Below are positions 1-5,674 of a stretch of DNA of 10,982 nucleotides, piece by piece (the stretch's first letter is position 1; every line of letters begins with the position of its first letter). Made by a program: the position numbers and the translations under genes. This DNA comes from Actinomycetes bacterium (GTDB taxonomy: Bacteria > Actinomycetota > Acidimicrobiia > Acidimicrobiales > Acidimicrobiaceae). Location of the stretch: positions 1 to 10,982 of the forward strand of contig JAJYFX010000023.1 in the NCBI GenBank assembly GCA_021785315.1, given 5' to 3'. The notes under the pieces were generated by a model that did no database searches, had not been told where the DNA came from, and saw only the letters and a list, made by a program, of their open reading frames with translations.

Positions 1-390
1 TGGAGAAGAGGTCCATCACGAAATAGAGGTAGTAGAACACCCCTACGACAGGGCCGGCCAGCCAGCTGATATCGGTTACCCATATATCTAGTGGTGCGCT
101 TGCCAAATGTGACGGCGGATGACGCCTCACTGATGCCTTGGCACGTCCACGTCTTTGGTTCTCCTTGTGGTCACGCAGCACACGATGAAAGGTTGACTCG
201 GAAGCTAGATATTTGTCCATGTCTGCAAAGGCTGGCACTATCCGGCCAGGTGGTAGCGAGGAATATTCATCCTGATGGCATACATCTAATACTTGTTGCC
301 TTTCAGCATTGCGAATGACGAAGCTTGGCTTTAGGACATTCGACCACCACTCCAGATCCCTTGAGGATCACAGCAGCAGCGGCTTCAGTT
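1..390 (-). pseudogene. IS3-family transposase remnant (orfB-like, partial)
   Basis: Read on the minus strand, one frame stays open from position 367 to the left edge and gives recognisable IS3-type transposase sequence. It contains ERQQVLDVC, then SSLPPGRIVPAFAD, then LASESTFHRVLR, then the start of the integrase core, WVTDISWLAGPVVG followed by YLYFVMDLFS. In this family the Asp of VTDI (codon 71-73) is the first catalytic residue of the DDE triad; the other two would lie beyond the edge. Upstream, SSRDLEWWS matches the helix-turn-helix end of such proteins, but it is preceded in frame by a TGA at 368-370, and there is no ATG/GTG start before the conserved part. This suggests decay, although a programmed frameshift between orfA and orfB is common in this family. 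Terminal inverted repeats were not found. The family call is firm; inactivity is likely but not certain because the rest is outside the window. Confidence 0.8.
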
Positions 391-620
391 ATCGAGCTTA
401 TTGCTGTTCCATCATCGGCAAAAGTATTTTCTAGCCAGGAAGCTTTTATCAGATACGTATTGGATGGATCCACATGCGGGGGACATCAGTTGGCGCAAAA
501 TTCCTTCCCGAATGATTCGTTCGCCAACCTGGGTTCTTCAATAGGGTTCCTGGAAGGTGTGCCTTCGGTTCTGTTGCGTTCTGATGGGGTAAAACATTGA
601 ACAACGTTCGGGGAGGATGA
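391..620. other. Unassigned stretch between the IS remnant and purE
   Basis: No convincing gene. A plus-strand frame (TTG at 325 to 600) and several short minus-strand frames cross it, but none resembles a known protein. It may hold the degraded orfA half of the IS3 element or its former flank. Just past the purE stop on the minus strand there is a weak AT-rich hairpin (about 592-608) followed by a short T run, which could serve as a poor terminator for the purine genes. Confidence 0.5.
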
Positions 621-1103
621 TTAAGCGGGCGGTAGACGCTTCGAAGATGACTCCGCCGCCATCTCGTTCTGGTAGGCGACGAGCTTTGCAGTTAAAGAGA
701 GGTCTGATATCGATAAAATTCGTATGGCCAGAAGTCCTGCATTTTTGGCATTGTCAATCGCCACGGTCGCGACTGGTATCCCTCCAGGCATTTGCACAAT
801 AGAAAGCAGAGAATCGAGCCCATCGAGCTTTTTCAAGGCCACTGGAACGCCGATGACCGGAATCGTAGTGACTGAAGCCAGCATTCCGGGAAGATGAGCC
901 GCCCCCCCGGCTCCAGCAATTATGACTCTTAATCCATTTCCATATGCGTCAGATCCGTATGTCAACATCTTCTGGGGAGTTCTATGAGCTGAGACCACTC
1001 GCAGCTCATATTCGATTCCAAAGGAGTCAAGGATCTGAGCTGCGGGGGCCATGACGGGATAATCTGAATCAGACCCCATGACGATTCCAACGATTGCCGC
1101 CAT
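621..1103 (-). CDS. purE: PurE, N5-carboxyaminoimidazole ribonucleotide mutase
   Basis: This 160-residue protein is a class I PurE. It moves the carboxyl group of N5-CAIR to carbon 4 of the imidazole ring to give CAIR, in cytosolic purine synthesis. The family's signatures are intact: GSDSD at residues 10-14, the catalytic-loop SAHRTP at 38-43, [12 protein letters not shown] at about 63-74, and [12 protein letters not shown] at about 104-115. Length is normal for the family. The ATG at 1103 has a good AGGAG about 7 bases upstream and follows the purK stop by 19 bases, so purK and purE are almost certainly co-transcribed and functionally paired. Nothing in the sequence looks defective. The last dozen residues (SSSKRLPPA) are a hydrophilic tail of no known role. 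Confidence is very high. Confidence 0.98.
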   Translation of the reverse strand: MAAIVGIVMGSDSDYPVMAPAAQILDSFGIEYELRVVSAHRTPQKMLTYGSDAYGNGLRVIIAGAGGAAHLPGMLASVTTIPVIGVPVALKKLDGLDSLLSIVQMPGGIPVATVAIDNAKNAGLLAIRILSISDLSLTAKLVAYQNEMAAESSSKRLPPA

Positions 1104-1122
1104 TCAAAGCTCCTAATTTAGC

Positions 1123-2400
1123 TCAATCCTCAAATACTTCGAGGCCAGATAGACGATCCACCGTTTGTCGCGCGCGGCTCAGTGCTTCCTCTACTGAATT
1201 GGCCGTGACTGTCACATGGCCTATCTTACGGTCTTTGCGCGCAGATTTTGAATAAAGATGTATCGAGGCGCCCTCGATTTCTAGAGCGTGCGGGACGTGG
1301 GGGGCTATGTTTTGGCTGTTTGAATTGGCTATCAGATTAACAGTCGCTGCGGCTGGAACTCTAAGCGCCGTCGATCCAAGTGGTAGGCCAAGTACGGCCC
1401 GCAGATGATTCTCGAACTGAGAGGTTACGTTCGCCTCAATCGTTATGTGTCCGGTGTTGTGGGGCCGGGGCGCGAGTTCATTTACCATTAGTTGTCCATT
1501 TAAGATGAAGAACTCTACAGCCAACACCCCAACAACGTCGAGATCATTGGCCATATTCTCAGCAATACGCTGTGCTTCTTCAGATATATGAAGCGGGAAG
1601 CCGCCAGGTGACGTGACCTCTCGGCACATCCCTTCGAGCTGAACCGTTTTTACCATCGGATATGTCACGCACTCTCCAGTGGTGGAACGTATGGCGATCA
1701 CTGAACCTTCAGCCTCAAGTTCCAGTTTTGGTTCGACCACGAACGGCAGATGTGCACTCAAACTGTTGAATACGGCGATTGTTTCAGCTTCATCGTCGAC
1801 CCAGAACACTCCTCTGCCGTCGTAACCCCCCGTAGAAGGTTTGATTACTATTGGCCACCCAACGCGGTCACCAAAAGAGGTGGTCTCCGCCACTGTATTG
1901 CATACCTGGAATGGAGGTAGCGAATGGCCCAATTGGCTGAGACGATGCCTTTGGTTTGCTTTATTGGCAGACAATTCAAGGGTTGTGGCTGTTGGAAGCA
2001 TCAGGCACCCGCGTTTTTCGAGTTCCCGGACTATGTTCGGTGAAACCAGCTCGTGATCAAAGGTGACTACGTCACATTTTTGGGCGAAGTGGTAAATCTC
2101 TGGAGGAGTCCACGATTCAGATGAAGCTCGCGTGATATCCCGAAAATATTTTGGGGCGGCTTCGTCAGTGGCGGCGGCGAATAAATGTGCGTCAATCCCA
2201 AGCGAGATAGCGCTTTGGTAAAGCATCTGAGCCAACTGGCCGCCTCCGATTATTCCAACCGTCGGAAGTTTGGTGAGTTTGTTCCAATCAATTGTTTTGG
2301 GAGCCGGCTTGGAGTGATTGTCTGAATCTTGCGTTCGTTTTTCCTGTTGTATGCTCATTGTCCTCTGGTCTGTCGGAGTGTACTGTTGGCTAACTAACAC
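1123..2400 (-). CDS. purK: PurK, N5-carboxyaminoimidazole ribonucleotide synthase (ATP-grasp)
   Basis: PurK uses ATP and bicarbonate to carboxylate AIR to N5-CAIR, the substrate of PurE encoded just downstream. The N-terminal nucleotide-binding loop is VGIIGGGQLAQM at residues 48-59. The ATP-grasp lysine region IVIKPSTGGYDGRGVF and the C-terminal metal/phosphate motif VNELAPRPHNTGH are present, followed by TSQFENHLRAVLGLPLG. The usual aromatic residue after GH is Ile here. The protein has 425 residues with a start at GTG 2400, which has AGGA five bases upstream. Typical PurK starts only a few residues before the VGIIGGGQ segment, so this start leaves about 46 extra hydrophilic residues. An in-frame ATG at 2358 with AGAGG close upstream would shorten the extension to about 32. 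The kinase gene ends 58 bases upstream on the same strand, so a three-gene operon is possible. Confidence 0.95.
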   Translation of the reverse strand: MLVSQQYTPTDQRTMSIQQEKRTQDSDNHSKPAPKTIDWNKLTKLPTVGIIGGGQLAQMLYQSAISLGIDAHLFAAATDEAAPKYFRDITRASSESWTPPEIYHFAQKCDVVTFDHELVSPNIVRELEKRGCLMLPTATTLELSANKANQRHRLSQLGHSLPPFQVCNTVAETTSFGDRVGWPIVIKPSTGGYDGRGVFWVDDEAETIAVFNSLSAHLPFVVEPKLELEAEGSVIAIRSTTGECVTYPMVKTVQLEGMCREVTSPGGFPLHISEEAQRIAENMANDLDVVGVLAVEFFILNGQLMVNELAPRPHNTGHITIEANVTSQFENHLRAVLGLPLGSTALRVPAAATVNLIANSNSQNIAPHVPHALEIEGASIHLYSKSARKDRKIGHVTVTANSVEEALSRARQTVDRLSGLEVFED

Positions 2401-2458
2401 TTTAGTCCTAGTGGTGTTGAAAATCGCATTTCAGGGTCGTGGCTAGACACTGTCTTGC

Positions 2459-3931
2459 CTAAAAAATTACTGCGCTCAGTTCGGGAACGGAATTTCGTGC
2501 AATACCAACGGCCTTTTCCCAGCCCTCTCTCGATGCGGCAAGGTTGCGTTCGAATGACGTTTGTGGCTCAATCGTGGTTCGGGGAGTCGTTAGTTCGCCA
2601 ATTTGGCTGATATTGGCAATGTTGCCTAGCGCTAGATGCGCTGCCAAACCTGCACCCACAGTTGTCGCCTCGCGGGTTGGTGACAGTTTGAGAAGTTTTT
2701 GAGAGAAGTTGGCTAGATGCTGGAGAAAGAACAGATTTTGTGTCATTCCTCCGTCGACGCTTAAATGCTCAAGGCTAGTATTCCCGTCGGCCTCGATTGC
2801 CCGGATGAGGTCAGCGCCTACGTGAGCAATTCCCGACAATACGGCGTTGGCAAGTTCGAATTTGGTGGTGGCATGCGTGATATTGGCGAATGCGCCCAGT
2901 GCTCCGAAATCCCACGTAGGTGTTGCCATGCCAGTCAAGGCGGGTACGAAGATTTCGGTTGACCCTTGCCTGGATCGTCTCGCAATTTCTTCCAAATGCC
3001 CAGGACTGTCAGCAAGCCCGAGGTTGCGGCATGCAAACTCAACCGCCGAGCCGGCATGGAGTCCTATGGCTTCGAGCCCAAAGAGGATCTCTGTGCCTTG
3101 CGAGCGTGCAACTATGGGGAAGGTGCCGTTGGGAAGCCGGTTCGTCGAGCTGGGGCCGGTATTTCCAGTTACGATGTCCACCATGGCTCCGGTCCCGAAA
3201 GTCGCCTTTGCCTGCCCAACTCGCGTTATTCCCTGTCCAAGCATTGACGCCTGTTGATCGCCGAGAATCGCCATCAATGGCAGTTTTATATCCCCGATAA
3301 TGGCTTCGCCGAAAAAGCCGATGGATTGCTGTATGCGTGGAAGGCTAACTTCAGGAATATTGAGTTTGGCCAAGACGGCGTCATCGTAGCGGGTCGCATT
3401 TGGCTCCACCAAGCCGGACATTGCTGCATTCGTATGTTCGGTTTTGAAGTCCCCCGTGAGACGAAATGTCAGCCAGGCGTCAATGGTTCCTCCCATCAGG
3501 CCTCTAGTGCGATCCTTATCGAACAGGTCCATCATCAGGGCAATTTTCGAGGCGCTCTGATTTGGAGATATTGAGATTCCCGGCGCCTTGATGGCCAAGC
3601 ACATGGGGGCCGTTCTAATGTCCTGCCAACTTTGTCCCGGGCAGATCGGCTTCTTTGAGGCTGGGTCGAATACAACTGTGGATGCACGCTGGTTTGTAAT
3701 GGCAATGGCGGAGCAATCTCTAGCCGCAAGGAGCTGAGCGAGAAGACTGGCACAGTTTTGATACAACTCCTCTGCGTCGAATTCCACAAAACCCCTGGTA
3801 GGGGAGACGGTGGTGAATTTGTTGCGAAACTGTGAAGTAATCAAGCCTTCAGAGTTGACGGCGGATGCCCGAATATTGGAGGTTCCAATGTCTAGTACCG
3901 CAACGCTGGGCTCTATTCGCTGTCTTGCCAT
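2459..3931 (-). CDS. FGGY-family carbohydrate kinase, glycerol-kinase-like, substrate uncertain
   Basis: This protein of about 490 residues has the two-domain FGGY kinase fold and aligns best with glycerol kinase. Numbered from the ATG at 3931: ATP-binding DIGTSNIRA at 14-22, ITNQR at 78-82, GTIDAWLTFRLTG at 148-160, GDQQASMLGQG at 224-234, ATFGTG at 243-248, FVPALTG and then VDGG in the C-terminal half. Asp225 matches the catalytic Asp245 of E. coli GlpK. However, residues that hold glycerol in E. coli are changed: Glu84 is Ala83, Tyr135 is Asn124 and Phe270 is Met250, while Arg83 and Trp103 are kept (Arg82, Trp102). The substrate is therefore probably not plain glycerol. The frame extends 11 codons further to ATG 3964, but AAAGG lies six bases before ATG 3931 and no such site precedes 3964, so I prefer 3931. 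It lies upstream of purK in the same direction. Phosphorylation of a polyol or sugar is family knowledge; the substrate is unknown. Confidence 0.9.
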   Translation of the reverse strand: MARQRIEPSVAVLDIGTSNIRASAVNSEGLITSQFRNKFTTVSPTRGFVEFDAEELYQNCASLLAQLLAARDCSAIAITNQRASTVVFDPASKKPICPGQSWQDIRTAPMCLAIKAPGISISPNQSASKIALMMDLFDKDRTRGLMGGTIDAWLTFRLTGDFKTEHTNAAMSGLVEPNATRYDDAVLAKLNIPEVSLPRIQQSIGFFGEAIIGDIKLPLMAILGDQQASMLGQGITRVGQAKATFGTGAMVDIVTGNTGPSSTNRLPNGTFPIVARSQGTEILFGLEAIGLHAGSAVEFACRNLGLADSPGHLEEIARRSRQGSTEIFVPALTGMATPTWDFGALGAFANITHATTKFELANAVLSGIAHVGADLIRAIEADGNTSLEHLSVDGGMTQNLFFLQHLANFSQKLLKLSPTREATTVGAGLAAHLALGNIANISQIGELTTPRTTIEPQTSFERNLAASREGWEKAVGIARNSVPELSAVIF

Positions 3932-4102
3932 ATCCTGCCTTTGCAAAAGGTACGCGGAGCGCATTTGCCCGTATTAGATAGATATTACGTTGCAGAATGA
4001 CGTCGCAGCAATAATCGTCGCATTGAGAAATATCATTCGGCGGGTTGCTATTGCAAGCGGTGGCAGGGGAGAGGTAAGTTACTTTTGTCGAGGTTTGCAT
4101 TT

Positions 4103-4114
4103 GCAGTCGACTGC
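4103..4114. repeat. 12-bp perfect palindrome in the divergent promoter region
   Basis: GCAGTCGACTGC is its own reverse complement and lies between the divergent kinase and PerR-type genes, about 95 bases before the regulator start. Perfect palindromes of this size in a divergent promoter are often operators. No protein can be assigned to it. Confidence 0.5.
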
Positions 4115-4149
4115 GGTCTGCTCCGTTGTGCTTATTAAATTCAAAGAAC

Positions 4150-4201
4150 AATGATTTTCTTTTGCTAGTCGATGGTAATTGCAAATCATTAGCTATAGAA
4201 T
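4150..4201 (+). promoter_or_regulatory. Putative promoter and operator of the PerR-type regulator
   Basis: AATGATTT (4150-4157) and AAATCATT (4183-4190) form a perfect 8-bp inverted repeat with 25 bases between the arms. The right arm sits in TAATTGCAAATCATTA (about 4177-4192), a loose dyad resembling Fur/PerR boxes. Immediately downstream is a -10-like TAGAAT (4196-4201), five bases before GTG/ATG at 4207/4210. Binding here would cover the promoter, as expected for autorepression. The repeat is seen directly; operator function is inference. Confidence 0.5.
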
Positions 4202-4209
4202 ATAACGTG

Positions 4210-4644
4210 ATGAAAAGCCCTGAAGAGTTGGTCAAGAATTTTCGTGCGCACGGGAGAAAGGTCACTCCTCAGCGTGAGAAGATCTTTCAGATTCTCCAGG
4301 GAAACCAATCTCATCCAACCGCGGAAGCGGTCTACGTGGAGTTGGTGAGAGAGATGCCGACCGTCTCGCTCAAGACGGTGTATCAGACGTTGCATGAGCT
4401 AGTTGACATGGGCGAGATTTCACCTTTGGATCTCGGCACGGGGTCAGCGAGGTTTGATCCTAATCAATCACCGCACCATCATTTGGTATGCACGAGGTGC
4501 CACTTGGTTAAGGACCTCTATTTGGAGGTTGATGATATCCAAATACCAAGCGAGCAGTTGGAAGGTTTTGAAGCGGGAGTAGCGGAAATAACCTTCAGAG
4601 GTCTTTGCCCACAGTGCAGGGCTGAGATCTTTGATCAGTCATAA
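4210..4644 (+). CDS. Fur-family regulator of the PerR (peroxide-sensing) type
   Basis: A 144-residue winged-helix metalloregulator. The DNA-binding domain contains VTPQREKIFQIL (18-29) and TVSLKTVYQTLHELVDMG (51-68); the C-terminal half carries the dimerisation and metal sites. All five regulatory ligands of B. subtilis PerR are at matching positions with a two-residue offset: His35, Asp83, His89, His91 and Asp102 (37, 85, 91, 93 and 104). Asp rather than Glu at the last position favours PerR over Fur. The structural zinc site is Cys94/Cys97 plus Cys133/Cys136. The frame is open back to 4126, but that extension is unlike the family; ATG 4210 gives the usual N-terminus. No Shine-Dalgarno precedes it, and TAGAAT lies just upstream, so the transcript may start at or next to GTG 4207 (leaderless). 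A rubrerythrin gene follows 83 bases downstream, as expected for a PerR target. Confidence 0.9.
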   Translation: MKSPEELVKNFRAHGRKVTPQREKIFQILQGNQSHPTAEAVYVELVREMPTVSLKTVYQTLHELVDMGEISPLDLGTGSARFDPNQSPHHHLVCTRCHLVKDLYLEVDDIQIPSEQLEGFEAGVAEITFRGLCPQCRAEIFDQS

Positions 4645-4684
4645 TCAGGTTGCTGGTCGCCCCACCCGGCAGGGATCTATTAGG

Positions 4685-4704
4685 TCAATTGGTAAATCAA
4701 TTGG
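4685..4704 (+). promoter_or_regulatory. Direct repeat in the rubrerythrin leader, candidate PerR operator
   Basis: TCAATTGG occurs twice (4685-4692 and 4697-4704) separated by TAAA. The two CAATTG cores also form a symmetric pair. The stretch CAATTGGTAAATCA resembles AATTGCAAATCA in front of the regulator gene. It lies between a possible -10 (TATTAG, 4678-4683) and the rubrerythrin ribosome site (AAGGAG, 4716-4721), a position suited to repression. Function is inference. Confidence 0.4.
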
Positions 4705-4727
4705 AATTAGAGAACAAGGAGATAATA

Positions 4728-5150
4728 ATGGCAGAGCTAAAGACTTCCAAGACGGCGGAAAATCTCAAAGAAGCATTTGCTGGAGAGAGTCAGGCGAATC
4801 GTCGCTACCTCTACTTTGCCCAGAAGGCTGACGTGGAGGGTTACCCGGATGTTGCCGCGTTGTTCAGGTCGGTTGCAGAAGGTGAGACCGGACATGCATT
4901 CGGGCATTTTGATTTTCTGGCAGACGGCGTGGGAGATCCTGTAACTGGTGTCCCTGTTGGTAGCTCGGAAGATAATTTGAAGTCCGCAATCGAGGGAGAG
5001 ACCTACGAATATACCGAGATGTATCCTGGTTTCGCGCGTACCGCGAGAGACGAAGGGTTTTCAGAGATAGCCGAGTGGTTTGAAACGCTGGCACGGGCCG
5101 AGAAGAGCCATGCCGGACGCTTTACGCAGGGTCTCGAATCTATTTCATAG
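4728..5150 (+). CDS. Rubrerythrin, di-iron domain only (no rubredoxin domain)
   Basis: A 140-residue ferritin-like protein of the rubrerythrin family, expected to reduce hydrogen peroxide in the cytosol at a di-iron centre. The four-helix bundle ligands are visible: Glu20 ([12 protein letters not shown]), Glu53xxHis56 (EGETGHA), the Glu91/Glu94/Glu97 cluster in [12 protein letters not shown], and Glu125xxHis128 ([10 protein letters not shown]). There is no cysteine in the protein, so the C-terminal rubredoxin (CxxC pairs) of classical rubrerythrin is absent; electrons must come from another protein. ATG 4728 is chosen because AAGGAG lies six bases upstream and the protein then starts like its homologues; the open frame back to 4650 is not needed. 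It stands between the PerR-type regulator and, after a long gap, an Fe-S oxidoreductase/DUF3501 pair. Rubrerythrin, this Fe-S protein and DUF3501 are neighbours in many bacteria. Confidence in the family is very high. Confidence 0.97.
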   Translation: MAELKTSKTAENLKEAFAGESQANRRYLYFAQKADVEGYPDVAALFRSVAEGETGHAFGHFDFLADGVGDPVTGVPVGSSEDNLKSAIEGETYEYTEMYPGFARTARDEGFSEIAEWFETLARAEKSHAGRFTQGLESIS

Positions 5151-5180
5151 CTGAGTTCGCAATCCGAATACTGAAGCTCG

Positions 5181-5245
5181 CCAGGGTCTGGGGTTACAGA
5201 GTGGTTGTGCGGCATAATACCGTGCAACCACTGAGCTGCCCTGGG
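5181..5245. other. Nested hairpin downstream of rubrerythrin
   Basis: AGTGGTTGTGCGG (5200-5212) pairs with CCGTGCAACCACT (5220-5232) as 13 consecutive pairs, two of them G-U on the plus strand, around a 7-base loop. Outside it, CCAGGG (5181-5186) pairs with CCCTGG (5239-5244). There is no T run on either side, so it is not an ordinary intrinsic terminator. It may stabilise the rubrerythrin mRNA end or belong to a small RNA. The pairing is seen directly; any function is unknown. Confidence 0.5.
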
Positions 5246-5451
5246 CTGATCTGCGAGAGTTGGGAACGATAGCGCTAACGGCTTAGCCACTGTGTGCTTT
5301 ACGAGAACTTATCTGATGTACCCAAATGAAGTGTTGACGCTGCACCGATTTTATAGTTTGCCGACATCCATGCCGACGACCGCGTGAGCCAATCGGCCTT
5401 TTCCTTTGTTACCCACGGGTTTGCTAGGTATCGGTGCTTTGCCTGAGTTGG

Positions 5452-5548
5452 CCGCTGTGAAAGCGGGAACGGGGAACCTTTGCCGGCTTGACAGCCCCGA
5501 GAACACCCACCGCCTTATTGCAATGAGATGCCTGGACCCGACAGGCAT
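5452..5548 (+). other. GC-rich segment with three consecutive stem-loops, possible structured RNA
   Basis: CCGCT/AGCGG (5452-5466, loop of 5), CGGGG/CCCCG (5470-5499, loop of 20) and ATGCCTG/CAGGCAT (5528-5548, loop of 7) follow each other within 97 bases. The segment does not match any RNA family I can name with confidence. It is upstream of the Fe-S gene promoter, so a separate small RNA is as likely as a leader. Low confidence. Confidence 0.25.
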
Positions 5549-5629
5549 TCCCAGACTCGCATGACTTCAGACTTTCGAACCGCGCGGTACGGACTCCCAT
5601 GCCGAGTGGTGTGGCAGGGCCGCAGCCGT

Positions 5630-5673
5630 TATACTGCCCCTATGTCGATCAGAAACTGACAAGTTAGGAGAGG
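5630..5673 (+). promoter_or_regulatory. Probable promoter and ribosome site of the Fe-S/DUF3501 operon
   Basis: TATACT (5630-5635) is a good -10 hexamer; no clear -35 is seen 17 bases upstream. Transcription would start near 5642, giving a leader of about 33 bases ending in AGGAGAGG (5666-5673), directly before ATG 5675. This suggests the Fe-S/DUF3501 pair has its own promoter rather than depending on read-through from rubrerythrin. Confidence 0.5.
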
Positions 5674-5674
5674 C

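Larger units (their letters stand above)
5151..5674. other. 524-bp non-coding region with several hairpins
   Basis: No credible protein gene on either strand. The stretch holds, in order: a strong hairpin at 5200-5232 inside a further pairing of 5181-5186 with 5239-5244; an AT-richer part to about 5358; a GC-rich segment (about 5359-5550) with three more stems; and finally the promoter and leader of the Fe-S gene. It may encode a structured RNA or a long regulatory leader, or be a decayed gene. See the separate entries. Confidence 0.5.

Noticed and set aside
325..600. Plus-strand ORF of 91 codons beside the IS remnant
   Set aside because: TTG start without a ribosome site, no family resemblance, and its left part lies opposite transposase-coding sequence.
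2765..3574. Several plus-strand ORFs of 65-136 codons
   Set aside because: All lie opposite the FGGY kinase gene and show no family features; they are shadows.
5181..5250. tRNA-like A-box (GCAGCTCAGTGGTT on the minus strand) suggesting a tRNA gene
   Set aside because: The central stem is 13 bp, far longer than an anticodon arm, no T-loop GGTTCRA is in the right place and no acceptor stem forms.
5334..5357. Promoter with TTGACG and TATAGT
   Set aside because: The spacer is only 12 bases, too short for a standard -35/-10 pair.
5452..5500. Resemblance to a c-di-AMP (ydaO-type) riboswitch through GGGAACGGGGAACC
   Set aside because: The other conserved blocks, such as the GGGGTGAA and CAGCTAACC-type segments, are missing and the downstream genes do not fit.
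5351..5548. Minus-strand 65-codon ORF ending VVGMDVGKL, like the start of an IS110 transposase
   Set aside because: The match is nine residues at the end of the frame, the expected continuation after it is absent, and the rest resembles nothing.
5345..5550. 6S RNA (ssrS)
   Set aside because: I could not find a long closing stem with a central open bubble; only separate short hairpins are present.
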